Positions 9,145 through 17,465 of a stretch of 31,388 nt of DNA are shown here, piece by piece. The stretch is taken from positions 1 to 31,388 of the forward strand of contig CAYWUW010000007.1 in assembly GCA_964461505.1 (NCBI GenBank), read 5' to 3'. Position 1 is the stretch's first letter; each line of letters begins with the position of its first letter. A program made the translations under genes and the position numbers. A model generated the notes under the pieces. That model ran no database searches. It saw nothing but the letters and a program-made list of their open reading frames with translations, and was not told the origin of the DNA. The DNA comes from HK-STAS-PATE-42 sp964461505 (lineage in GTDB: Bacteria; Patescibacteriota; Saccharimonadia; Saccharimonadales; HK-STAS-PATE-42).

Positions 9145-10488
9145 ATGTTTTACGATTTATTAGATGCAGTTAGAGCCGGGTTCAAGAACAATAAACGTCT
9201 TTGGCTGGTTCTGCTCTTGCCTCTTATTGCCATTGTATTGTATCTATCATATGCAATTTATTTCTCAAAAGGAACGCTATCTCTAAATGTTAGCGGACCA
9301 GAGGGATCATCCCGATCCTTTATTAGTTCCTTATCTGACCCAAATTTTAAAGAAGTACCTTTAGTCGGCAGAGAGGTCTCCGCAAGGCTCAAACCAGGAG
9401 CCTATAGAGTTAGCTCAGTAATATACAGCAGCACCGGAGGCAACCAAAACGAAGCAGTCAATGAGCTATCTAAGCTTAAGGTCGTAGAAGTCCGAGCCCG
9501 ACAAACCGCAAAAGTAGATTTAAAACTGCAGCCTTTTTTAGAAAGTTCATCAACTTCAACCCCAGATAAAACTGCTCTCCTTACAACTTCTGGTGATAAA
9601 ATATTTGCGACATCAATTTATGGAGTCTCGAAAGTCTTCAACCTAAGCTTGCAAGAACAGTACACAATTAGAAAAGAACCGGGCTTTTTAAGAAGAATAG
9701 CCGGCATATGTAACTTTAAGAACGGCGCCTCTGTAGCGGTCGATTCCAATGGAAAATACTACTATGTAGCCGCCCAAGAAGCAACAGAGCTTGATGTTTC
9801 TAGCGTATTTAACCTAGATGAACTTTCTTACTTAGAATACAAACCAACCAACTTCATAAACAACACCCCTACTTTTGTGTGTAAAGATAGCCAAGTAAAC
9901 GTTATGGGCATATTTTCCGTGAGCGATAACGGCGTGATTGCCAGAACCTCCAAGTTGCCAGATAAAACCAATGGCTACAAAAATGCTATTACCGATAACT
10001 TCGGCGGAACACTTTTTTATGATTCAGTTTCTTCCGATTCTTTTGAATATGGATCAGACAACAATGGCTTCAAAAAAAGATTCACGTACTTAAACTCTGA
10101 GGGTTCAGCCTACTTGGTAAATTCACCAACCTATATTACAGGAATATCTATCATATCCGAAAAAGGTGATTACTGCTACTTTTATAAAAAAGATATTTAC
10201 TGTGCCACATCCTTTAACTCTGCAGCCGAAAAGATCCCCAATCTACCAACTGAAAGAGAAATCGTAGGTCTAATCGTTTTAGAAAAAAATAAGTTTATAT
10301 ATTCCGATGGTTTGGCGGTTTGGCTCTATGATCGCTCCAACCAAGAATCAACCAAGCTCTATAGCTCAAAGCAAACAATAAACACCGGAACCCTTAATTA
10401 CGATAAAAACAATCAACTTATCCTATTTGCCGGAACTCTAAATTCGTCAGATAGCGGCTCTAACACAATAACCAAACTAAGCCTCTAA
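9145..10488 (+). CDS. Membrane-anchored extracytoplasmic protein of unknown function
   Basis: A 447-aa protein not recognised as a named family. A short cytoplasmic head is followed by one membrane segment (about 19-41). Residues 45-130 form a beta-rich region with a PEGA-like pattern (LKPGAYRV, then VEVRARQTAKVDLKL). The rest has repeated short strands and turns with SDNG, SEKGDY and DKNNQL-type loops, which suggests a beta-propeller-like outer domain. It ends the secretion block, 51 bases after the hydrolase and on the same strand, so it is probably part of that surface machinery. It faces recF tail to tail. Confidence 0.75.
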   Translation: MFYDLLDAVRAGFKNNKRLWLVLLLPLIAIVLYLSYAIYFSKGTLSLNVSGPEGSSRSFISSLSDPNFKEVPLVGREVSARLKPGAYRVSSVIYSSTGGNQNEAVNELSKLKVVEVRARQTAKVDLKLQPFLESSSTSTPDKTALLTTSGDKIFATSIYGVSKVFNLSLQEQYTIRKEPGFLRRIAGICNFKNGASVAVDSNGKYYYVAAQEATELDVSSVFNLDELSYLEYKPTNFINNTPTFVCKDSQVNVMGIFSVSDNGVIARTSKLPDKTNGYKNAITDNFGGTLFYDSVSSDSFEYGSDNNGFKKRFTYLNSEGSAYLVNSPTYITGISIISEKGDYCYFYKKDIYCATSFNSAAEKIPNLPTEREIVGLIVLEKNKFIYSDGLAVWLYDRSNQESTKLYSSKQTINTGTLNYDKNNQLILFAGTLNSSDSGSNTITKLSL

Positions 10489-10558
10489 AATCTGCAACTT
10501 CTATATCTCTGGTCTGTGTATCTGGCTCTCTAAAAAACTAGAACCAACATCTTTCGCC

Positions 10559-11587
10559 TCACTCCACGCCGCTCACCACAACTTGTGCACCTTCAAAAAA
10601 TCTCAACAGCTCCTCACGTCTACTTTTATCTAGCTCGCTCATTACGTCATCCAACAAAACTAGCGGAACAATTCCAAAACTTTCTCTAAGATGTTCAAAC
10701 TCATACAATTTTAAGCTTAATATCAAAGTTCTAATTTCTCCTCTACTTGCTCCAACAGAGGCATTCTGCTGATTAAGTTTAATCAGCCAGTCATCTCTAT
10801 GTGGGCCAGTTCTGCTAAAACCAGTTTGCACATCAACCTCTACGTCGGCCTCTAACTTTTTAAACATTTTGCTACTTAAGCTTAAGCTATCTTCCGCATC
10901 AAAATTCGGAACATATTCAACGCTTAATAAATCCTCTTTCTTGCTAATTCGTCTGTAATCTTTTTCTAACTTTTCATTAAGCTTAAGCAAGTATTCTCTT
11001 CTCGCAATAATTATCGGAGCCGCCAACTCGCTCATCTTCACGTGCCAAACAAACAAATCTTCTGCCTTTGCCAAGCCAGCCTTAATCTGCTTCAAAAGCC
11101 TATTCCTCTGCAAATTAACCTTTCTATAATCCGCTAGATTTTTTGCGTATTCCCAATCTAAAAAAGAAATCCGCTCATCCAAATAAGCGCGTCTTACATC
11201 CGGAGAATCTGTAATCATCCGCATTTGATCTGGCTCAAAAATCACAACCGGCAGCAAGTTTCTTCCAGCCAATCGCTTAACTCCGTCAATCTCTAAAGTT
11301 TTTACAGCTCCTCTTTCGCTTAAGCTTAATTTTAGAACTCGCTTTTCGGCTCTACCTTCCAAATCTAAACTCGCCTCAATCCGCGCCCAGTTCTGGCCTT
11401 TTTTTACAAGTTCCAAATCTTTTTTAAGCTTAAAACTTTTGCCTTGGCATAAAGCGTAAATTGCTTCTAACAAATTAGTTTTGCCAACTCCATTCGGGCC
11501 AATTACTAACTCCAACTTTTTGTTAAGCTCAAAAGTTCTATCTTCGTAATTCCGAAAATTAATTAACCTTATTTTTTCTAAAACCAT
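10559..11587 (-). CDS. recF: DNA replication and repair protein RecF
   Basis: An SMC-like ABC ATPase that binds gapped DNA and helps load RecA with RecO/RecR. Walker A is GPNGVGKTN (30-38). The family motifs follow: FEPDQMRMI then SPDVRRAYLD, TGPHRDDW, the signature region ASRGEIRTL, and Walker B LVLLDDVMSELD (about 309-320). At 342 aa it is slightly short at the C-terminus but complete in motifs. Four TAAGCTTA copies and variants lie inside the gene. It is a single gene on the minus strand, diverging from pyk across a 136-base spacer, and it is not next to dnaA/dnaN, its usual place in many bacteria. Confidence 0.95.
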   Translation of the reverse strand: MVLEKIRLINFRNYEDRTFELNKKLELVIGPNGVGKTNLLEAIYALCQGKSFKLKKDLELVKKGQNWARIEASLDLEGRAEKRVLKLSLSERGAVKTLEIDGVKRLAGRNLLPVVIFEPDQMRMITDSPDVRRAYLDERISFLDWEYAKNLADYRKVNLQRNRLLKQIKAGLAKAEDLFVWHVKMSELAAPIIIARREYLLKLNEKLEKDYRRISKKEDLLSVEYVPNFDAEDSLSLSSKMFKKLEADVEVDVQTGFSRTGPHRDDWLIKLNQQNASVGASRGEIRTLILSLKLYEFEHLRESFGIVPLVLLDDVMSELDKSRREELLRFFEGAQVVVSGVE

Positions 11588-11723
11588 TAACTATAAGTTT
11601 ACTAAAAATCATCCAGTTTGCGCTCTAGCTTATGTTAAAATTAGAACTAAACGCTTAAGCTTAACTCTAAACTTAAAGCAAGATCTCCAAGAATAAAATC
11701 TCTCATAAAAATTTCTAAAAATA

Positions 11724-13184
11724 ATGATTACTCTAGAACACAATCTCAGCCGCAAAACGCCGCCTCTAGTTCTAGAAGATTCCAAGCGCGTTAAAATTCT
11801 AGCCACCGTTGGCCCTGCAACATCTTCCAAACAAAAAATAGAAGAAATGTTTGCCGCCGGAACAGATGGCTTTCGCCTTAATTTTAGTCACGGAACTCAC
11901 GCCGAAAAAAAACGAGCATTCGAAACCGTTCGTGCCGTTTCTGCCCAAACGGGCAAACCGGTTTCCATTATTCAAGATTTACACGGCCCCAAAATCGCCC
12001 TTTCCAACTTCGATCACTCTCCAATAGAACTCAGCGAAGGCTCCATCTGGAACCTTCAGTTTGGTGGCACATTCAGCCTTAAGCTTAAGATTCTGCCTCT
12101 CGAATTTGATCTTTCCAAAAATAGCCTAGTTGGCCAGCCCGTTTATATTGATGACGGCCGCATTAAAGCTTCTATCACAAAGGTCGATTCCAACAAAAGC
12201 CAAATTAGCATCAAAATAGAACATGGCGGAATTGTTAAACCGGGTAAGGGCCTTAACCTCCCAGAAACAGATTTTACCGGCCACGTTATCACTCAAAAAG
12301 ATATTGAAGATATTCAATTCGGAGCCAGCCTCGGCTTTGATTATATTGCCTTAAGCTTTGTGCAAACTCCAGAAGATGTACTCTACTTCCGCAATTTGCT
12401 CAACTCACTTGGCTCTCCGGCCAAAATAATTTCTAAAATTGAAACTAAAAAAGCTACCGAAAACCTCGAAGCCATCATTCAAGTTTCAGATGGAGCCATG
12501 GTCGCTCGCGGAGATCTTGCCGTCGAAGTTGGGCCAGAAAGCGTCCCGATTCTCCAACGCAAAATTATCGGAATCTGCAACCAAAACAAAAAGCTAGTTA
12601 TAGTTGCAACTCAAATGCTTGCCAGCATGACCATTTCACCAGAACCAACCCGCGCCGAAGTTTCGGATATCGCCACAGCCGTAATAGTTGGAACCGATTG
12701 CGTTATGCTTAGCGAAGAAACCGCCATCGGCAACTTCCCAATTCAAGCCATCTCTACCATGAAGCGCGTCATTCTCTACACCCAAAAACACAACAACGTC
12801 AAGGCCGTTTTCAAAAACAAACCTCATCAACAAACAATTTCCGAAGCCATTGCCGATGCCGTTATTAAGCTTGGCGAAATCGTCAGCGCGGTAGCCATCG
12901 TTGTTGAAAGCAGCACTGGTCAAAGCGTTATGGATGTTGCCAGCCACCGCCCAGATTGCACCATTATTGCAGTTACCGAAAATCCCATCACCGCCCAGCA
13001 ACTGGCTATAGTTTTTGGAGTCAAAAGCTTTGTGCGCCCAATAGAAAAATTCGCTGCTACTAAACTTACTAACTGGCTTCGCCGAGGCGGAGTTCTTAAC
13101 TCTGGTGATGTAATTGTTACAGCAAGTGGGCAATATCCTGGCAGAGTCGGCGGAACCGACACAATCAAAGTTCGCGTAATCTAA
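11724..13184 (+). CDS. pyk: Pyruvate kinase
   Basis: Converts phosphoenolpyruvate and ADP to pyruvate and ATP. N-terminal KILATVGPAT and RLNFSHG (Arg51, Asn53) bind phosphate and metal. The active-site stretch includes ISKIET (Lys238), MVARGDLAVE, and ATQMLASM followed by PTRAEVSDIATA. The usual LSGETA is LSEETA here. The barrel, B domain (about 95-190) and C-terminal domain are all present in 486 aa, the normal size. A leader of some 20 residues precedes the first strand. The gene is 10 bases from the PGK-TIM gene, so the two very likely form one glycolytic operon. Confidence 0.96.
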   Translation: MITLEHNLSRKTPPLVLEDSKRVKILATVGPATSSKQKIEEMFAAGTDGFRLNFSHGTHAEKKRAFETVRAVSAQTGKPVSIIQDLHGPKIALSNFDHSPIELSEGSIWNLQFGGTFSLKLKILPLEFDLSKNSLVGQPVYIDDGRIKASITKVDSNKSQISIKIEHGGIVKPGKGLNLPETDFTGHVITQKDIEDIQFGASLGFDYIALSFVQTPEDVLYFRNLLNSLGSPAKIISKIETKKATENLEAIIQVSDGAMVARGDLAVEVGPESVPILQRKIIGICNQNKKLVIVATQMLASMTISPEPTRAEVSDIATAVIVGTDCVMLSEETAIGNFPIQAISTMKRVILYTQKHNNVKAVFKNKPHQQTISEAIADAVIKLGEIVSAVAIVVESSTGQSVMDVASHRPDCTIIAVTENPITAQQLAIVFGVKSFVRPIEKFAATKLTNWLRRGGVLNSGDVIVTASGQYPGRVGGTDTIKVRVI

Positions 13185-13194
13185 ATCAAACCAC

Positions 13195-15255
13195 ATGGAA
13201 CTCCTCCAAAACCTTCCACTTAAGCTTAATTCCAGAATTCTCCTCCGGCTCGATCTCAATCTTCCGCAAGATGAGAACGGCAATTTTACAGATCTCTTCC
13301 GCCTAGAAGCCTCGCTCCCAACTCTACATTTTCTGCAAGCAAAAAACTGCACAATCTTTATTATTGCCCATCTAGGTTCGCCAAAAGGTCAAAAAGTTCC
13401 AAACTTAAGCTTAAAACCACTCAGCGTGCTTCTTTCGCAAAAGCTCCAGCAAAAAGTTAAGTTTGTTGCCGATCCATTCGATTCTAACCTTAAGCTTAAT
13501 CAACAATCCGGAATATTCCTCTTAGAAAACCTCCGTTTTTCTTCTGGCGAAGAACAAAACTCCGCACAATTTGCCAAAAGTCTCATCTCCGCCACAGGTT
13601 CCGAATATTTTGTTCAAGATGCTTTTGGAGTTTGTCACCGCGCTCATGCCAGCCTTGTCCAACTCCCAAAATTTCTTCCTTCTGCCGCCGGTCTTTTACT
13701 CCAAAAAGAAGTTGCCGGCCTAAGCATTTCAAACTCTAGCGGCCTAAGCTTAATTGTTGGTGGCGCCAAAGTTGAAAGCAAACTCCCGGTTATCAAAAAC
13801 TTTATAAATTCTGCCAGCTCCGTTTTAACCGGAGGCGTTGTAGCCAACACTCTACTTAAAGCCTCTGGCCAAGATATTGCCGCCAGCCTTTTTTCTGCAG
13901 AACAATTAAGCTTAAGTTCTAAACTTCTGGCCAGTTCCACAAAAATTAAACTCCCTTTAGATTATCTTGTTGCCAGCTCTGAGCAATCTACAAAAGCCCG
14001 TAGTGCAAGCCAACAAAATCTCCAAAGCGAAGATATGATTTTAGATCTTGGCCCCAAAACAACCAGCACTTTTATTCAAGAACTCCACAACGCCAAAAAC
14101 ATTGTTTGGGCTGGAACTCTCGGCTTTGCCGAAAATCCGATCTTCTCACACGCTTCTACCCAAATTATTGATGCCATTCTAAGCTTAAAAAACCAAAACC
14201 CTAAACTTAAGATAATTATCGGAGGCGGCGACACGGTCGATTTTATCCGTGCTAATCTCAGTTCTGCCGAACTTGCCAAAATTGATCACATTTCAACCGG
14301 AGGTGGTGCCAGCCTCCAATTTCTTGCCGGGCAGCAACTTCCTGGAATTGTTGCACTAAGCTTAACCTCGCACTCAATTCAAGCTCCAACCTCACGTCCA
14401 ACTCCAACCTCACGTCCAAACCCAGATCCAACTCCAAACTTAAGCTTAAGTCTTACTTCAACTTTTGAGCCAAGTTCCAGTCCCAAACATAATCTGCAAA
14501 TCAAAACTCAGCTCCCAATTCTGGCCCTTAATCTTAAAGCAAATTTCAATTTAGAACAGGCCAAACTCTGGCTGCAAGAAGCCCTCCAAATTCCAGAACT
14601 CACCCAGCTTAAAAAAGTTCAATTCATCATTGCTGCTCCAGCCATTTTTCTAGAAGAATTTTCTAGTGATATTGCTAAGCTTAATCTTTCAAATCGACCT
14701 CAAATTTTTGCAGAAGATATCTCTAAGTTAGATTCTGGAGCCCACACCGGCGAGATTTCTGCCGAAATGCTCCAAAACATTGCTTCTGGAACTCTTCTCG
14801 GCCACAGCGAAAGGCGCATCAATTTTGCCGAAACCAACCAAGTTATTTACCAAAAAGCTGGGCAAGCTCTAAAAAATAATCTAAATCTAATTCTTTGTAT
14901 CGGCAGCAAAAGCAAAAATTCTACCGAACATCAGCAAGAACTCTACACTCAGCTAAGCACAATTCTTCCACTTTTTAACAGTGCTAATTCAAACTTTTTA
15001 ACAATTGCCTACGAACCAGTTTTTGCAATCGGTTCTGGCGATGTGCCAAGCCCGCAGTTCCTAGCCAAACAATTAAGCTTAATTCAGCTCACTCTGCAAG
15101 ATTTTGGCCTGCAAGCTCCAATTTTATACGGAGGCAGTGTAGATCAATCTAACGTTCAACAGTTTTTAACAATTGGTTTTAACGGAGTTCTTGTCGGTTC
15201 TGCTGCACTTAAAATTCCAACTTTAAAAAAGATTGGCCAAAACATAAGCTCTTGA
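13195..15255 (+). CDS. pgk-tpiA: Phosphoglycerate kinase-triosephosphate isomerase fusion
   Basis: A 686-aa bifunctional glycolytic enzyme. Residues 1-395 are phosphoglycerate kinase: RLDLNLP, HLGSPKG (usually HLGRP), LLENLRFSSGE, DAFGVCHRAHAS, GGAKVESK and the nucleotide loop GGGDTVD. Residues about 396-440 are a Pro/Thr/Ser-rich linker holding an 18-bp tandem duplication. Residues 441-686 are triosephosphate isomerase with its catalytic residues Asn446, Lys448 (NLK rather than the common NWK), His537 (LLGHSERR) and Glu607 (YEPVFAIG), plus the YGGSV phosphate loop. PGK-TIM fusions are known from Thermotoga, so the architecture is plausible. There is no stop between the halves. It carries the highest density of TAAGCTTA copies in the window, producing many Leu-Ser-Leu triplets. 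Confidence 0.95.
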   Translation: MELLQNLPLKLNSRILLRLDLNLPQDENGNFTDLFRLEASLPTLHFLQAKNCTIFIIAHLGSPKGQKVPNLSLKPLSVLLSQKLQQKVKFVADPFDSNLKLNQQSGIFLLENLRFSSGEEQNSAQFAKSLISATGSEYFVQDAFGVCHRAHASLVQLPKFLPSAAGLLLQKEVAGLSISNSSGLSLIVGGAKVESKLPVIKNFINSASSVLTGGVVANTLLKASGQDIAASLFSAEQLSLSSKLLASSTKIKLPLDYLVASSEQSTKARSASQQNLQSEDMILDLGPKTTSTFIQELHNAKNIVWAGTLGFAENPIFSHASTQIIDAILSLKNQNPKLKIIIGGGDTVDFIRANLSSAELAKIDHISTGGGASLQFLAGQQLPGIVALSLTSHSIQAPTSRPTPTSRPNPDPTPNLSLSLTSTFEPSSSPKHNLQIKTQLPILALNLKANFNLEQAKLWLQEALQIPELTQLKKVQFIIAAPAIFLEEFSSDIAKLNLSNRPQIFAEDISKLDSGAHTGEISAEMLQNIASGTLLGHSERRINFAETNQVIYQKAGQALKNNLNLILCIGSKSKNSTEHQQELYTQLSTILPLFNSANSNFLTIAYEPVFAIGSGDVPSPQFLAKQLSLIQLTLQDFGLQAPILYGGSVDQSNVQQFLTIGFNGVLVGSAALKIPTLKKIGQNISS
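14384..14419 (+). repeat. 18-bp tandem duplication in the PGK-TIM linker
   Basis: The 18 bases from CTCCAACC to CGTCCAA (14384-14401) repeat exactly at 14402-14419 and encode the PTSRP-type linker. The wording (CTCCAAC, ACGTCCAAA, then CTTAAG) matches the low-complexity spacer at 20990-21110. Confidence 0.8.
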
Positions 15256-15324
15256 GTTATAATCTAAACTAAATAAAACACGTAAAAAGCTTAAAACTTC
15301 TTCAATCGATCCGGTGGGCGCCAT

Positions 15325-16212
15325 ATGGCAACAGATATAGATTTTAAAGAAATTGAAAAAGCAATGGCCGAATTGGTTAATAATAACCAAACCGACTCTC
15401 GCAAAAAACAGCTTACAAAAGTTCTAAAAAAACGCGATGAAATTGCTAAAAAGGTAGATAATCACCGCGAACAGGGCATAGTAGCAACCAAACGCATTAT
15501 CATCGGCAATAAAAATCTTCGCTCATCAGTGGTTGGAACCAATAATTCCGAACCGAGCAAAAGTTTGCGCCCTAATCCAGTTTCTGTAATTAGCGATTTC
15601 AAAACCTCCAAATCTTTTGCCGCACCAACAACTTCGCCAAAGCCAATCTCTCAAATTTCACCAAAACCAGAACAAGCTCCGCTTAACCAATCTGTTGGAG
15701 AACTAAGCGACCAATTTCTAAAAGAAGAAGTTTCCCAAAACAATCAAGATGCTAAGCTTAACTCATTCGAGCCAGAAGAAGATCTTGCCGAACCAGAGTT
15801 TGCCGAACCAGAACTCACCTCCGCGCCGCCAGTTCCTGAGCAAATTCAACCAGAACCAGAAGCACAAATTCCGCCAGCTCCAGTCCCAACTCCAGAACCT
15901 GAACCTGAACCTATCGATCCTCTCGAAGGCCTACTCCCCGCAGAAGATCAGCCGCAAATTCAACCAGAACCCGCAGCCCCGGCTTACAACCCTAATTCTG
16001 GAGCCGTTCACCGCATGTATGGGCAGCGCATGAAGGCTCCTGCTGTTGCCGCCTCTCCAATTCAAGATCAAGTTCAAAACCAAAACCTTCCAGTTCCACA
16101 AAAACACAAAAAAAAGAAGGGCTTCCTCTTCTATTTTGTTATGTTGCTAACTCTTGCAGCGCTCGGAGTTTGGGGCTACGTCGGTTACATCTTCTTTGTT
16201 CCAAAAAGCTAA
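15325..16212 (+). CDS. Tail-anchored Pro/Glu-rich protein of unknown function
   Basis: A 295-aa protein of no recognised family. Residues 1-55 are charged and probably helical. Residues 60-260 are low in complexity, rich in Pro, Glu, Gln and Ala with EPEPEPEP-type runs, and look disordered. A KKKK patch (about 258-265) precedes one C-terminal membrane segment (about 267-290) and a very short tail. The long arm is therefore probably cytoplasmic. A TATAAT box at 15258-15263 and a GGTGGG ribosome site 7 bases before the ATG fit independent expression. Confidence 0.7.
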   Translation: MATDIDFKEIEKAMAELVNNNQTDSRKKQLTKVLKKRDEIAKKVDNHREQGIVATKRIIIGNKNLRSSVVGTNNSEPSKSLRPNPVSVISDFKTSKSFAAPTTSPKPISQISPKPEQAPLNQSVGELSDQFLKEEVSQNNQDAKLNSFEPEEDLAEPEFAEPELTSAPPVPEQIQPEPEAQIPPAPVPTPEPEPEPIDPLEGLLPAEDQPQIQPEPAAPAYNPNSGAVHRMYGQRMKAPAVAASPIQDQVQNQNLPVPQKHKKKKGFLFYFVMLLTLAALGVWGYVGYIFFVPKS

Positions 16213-16227
16213 AAATAAGTTCCAGGT

Positions 16228-16704
16228 CTAAATTCTGGTTAGATCTTGCCGCTTAAGCTTAAGTTCAAAATCTCGCTTCTTTTTATCTTCACGTTTATCA
16301 AACTTCTTCTTTCCTCTTCCAATTGATGCCTTGAGCTTAATAAACTTTGATTTATTCAAAACTTCTGTTGGAACCACAGTGCGGCCAGAATTTTTAGCCT
16401 GCTCAACAATAGCAAGTTCTTTTTTTGTTGCTAAAAGCTTAATTGGTTCACTAACAGTTAAGCTTTCATTATTTCTAGAGGTTTTTGGCAAAGTCAGCTT
16501 TGCATTCATCAGCCACATTTCACCACTTTTTGCCGTTACAAAACTGCCGGTTAAGCTTAGGTGATTATCTCGAATCGCTCGCACCTGCCTCCCGTTTAGA
16601 ACCAAGCCAAATTTAAAGCCTTCTTCTAAAGTGTAATCATAGCGAGCCCTTCTATTCTGAATGACACCGCTTGAGTTCTTCTTCCCTTTTTTCTTTTTAC
16701 TCAC
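16228..16704 (-). CDS. smpB: SsrA-binding protein SmpB
   Basis: Binds tmRNA and brings it to stalled ribosomes for trans-translation. The 158-aa sequence has the hallmark N-terminal strand NRRARYDYTLEEGFKFGLVLNG, the GEMWLMNAKL core and the basic C-terminal tail (GRGKKKFDKRED and after), which enters the mRNA channel. Length is normal. It is read toward the 295-aa gene, with only 15 bases between the two stops. tmRNA itself is not seen in the window. Confidence 0.95.
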   Translation of the reverse strand: MSKKKKGKKNSSGVIQNRRARYDYTLEEGFKFGLVLNGRQVRAIRDNHLSLTGSFVTAKSGEMWLMNAKLTLPKTSRNNESLTVSEPIKLLATKKELAIVEQAKNSGRTVVPTEVLNKSKFIKLKASIGRGKKKFDKREDKKKRDFELKLKRQDLTRI

Positions 16705-16761
16705 CCCTTAAGTTTATCATTTCTTCTTATAACATTAGTGCTCAGTGTGCAGCTTAGCAGC

Positions 16762-17055
16762 TTAATCGGCAGATTTTGTAACACCATCCCAGCATTCAGC
16801 TATCAAATAAGCAGAAAATATAGATTGGCTTCTGTTCTTCTCTCCTTGGCTGTTACTCCTTCTGACACCGTAAGAGATTTTACTTGCATCTTCCCAGGCC
16901 AACTCTCCACATTTCTGGCAACCCTGAAACCCAGTTCTTTTGTAAATTGCCAGCTCCAGAAGAGTGAATGCAATCATCCTACCTTCATCTAAACTAACCC
17001 TTCCAGTGTCTATATTAAGTCTATCCCCAGTCTCTATGCTTATAACCCCAGCCAT
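16762..17055 (-). CDS. Small CxxC protein of unknown function
   Basis: A 97-aa frame upstream of smpB on the same strand. It contains a CxxC pair (GCQKCGE), possibly half of a metal site, within a segment of moderate hydrophobicity. Support that it is real: an AAGGA ribosome site 7 bases before the ATG, a plausible promoter (TTGCAC 17114-17119, 16-base spacer, TATACC 17092-17097, minus strand), and otherwise empty space between smpB and gatC. I do not recognise the family, and a short overlapping frame on the other strand looks worse. Confidence 0.55.
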   Translation of the reverse strand: MAGVISIETGDRLNIDTGRVSLDEGRMIAFTLLELAIYKRTGFQGCQKCGELAWEDASKISYGVRRSNSQGEKNRSQSIFSAYLIAECWDGVTKSAD

Positions 17056-17070
17056 CTTTATATCCTTGTT

Positions 17071-17099
17071 TTAATCAATTGGTTAACAAATGGTATAAT
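17071..17099 (+). promoter_or_regulatory. Promoter of gatC with extended -10; leaderless start likely
   Basis: A TGG extension leads into a perfect TATAAT (17094-17099); a weak TTAATC (17071-17076) lies 17 bases upstream. Seven bases separate the -10 from the gatC ATG at 17107, so transcription would begin at or within a base of the start codon. Confidence 0.6.
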
Positions 17100-17119
17100 T
17101 AAGCTGATGAGCAGTGCAA
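17092..17119 (-). promoter_or_regulatory. Putative promoter of the small CxxC gene
   Basis: On the minus strand, TTGCAC (17114-17119) and TATACC (17092-17097) are 16 bases apart. Its -10 overlaps the plus-strand TATAAT of gatC, so both directions may share one AT-rich melting point. Confidence 0.4.
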
Positions 17120-17439
17120 GCAAAAGCGTTATTACTAGCAGTTCCAAAATCTCAAAACAAGAGATTATCAAGCTTGCTAAACTTTCTAACTTAGAACTCA
17201 GCGAAGAAGAGATCTCTAAATATCAAACCGAAGTTTCTTCGATATTAGAAATGATTACTAAGCTTAATCAAATTGATGTAGATGGCATTGAGCCAACTTA
17301 CCAAGTTTCTGGCAACATTAGTACTCTAGATAACATGCGCGAAGATCAAATTTCTGCAGATCTAGTTCCAGCTCCACAACTTTTGAATCTCGCCCCCAAA
17401 AAAAATAAAAACCAAATCGAAGTTCCAAAGGTGCTATAA
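17107..17439 (+). CDS. gatC: Aspartyl/glutamyl-tRNA amidotransferase subunit C
   Basis: Small subunit of GatCAB, which turns Glu-tRNA(Gln) and Asp-tRNA(Asn) into Gln- and Asn-tRNA; GatC wraps around and stabilises GatA. The core is typical: ISKQEIIKLAKLSNLEL, then the second helix SSILEMITKLNQIDVDGIEPT and the later DNMREDQ. At 110 aa it is slightly longer than usual, owing to about 14 Ser/Lys-rich residues at the start. The promoter position suggests a leaderless message. It begins the gatC-gatA-dcd-gatB operon. Confidence 0.94.
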   Translation: MSSASKSVITSSSKISKQEIIKLAKLSNLELSEEEISKYQTEVSSILEMITKLNQIDVDGIEPTYQVSGNISTLDNMREDQISADLVPAPQLLNLAPKKNKNQIEVPKVL

Positions 17440-17465
17440 AATATTCTAAAAAATTTTACAAATCT

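Noticed and set aside
12636..13352. 238-aa minus-strand frame across the pyk/pgk junction
   Set aside because: It is antisense to two certain enzymes and has no motif; its length reflects codon bias of the sense strand.
687..16227. tRNA or other classical RNA gene in spacers
   Set aside because: I looked in each spacer for cloverleaf arms and the TTCGANNC T-loop and saw none; most spacers are under 150 bases.
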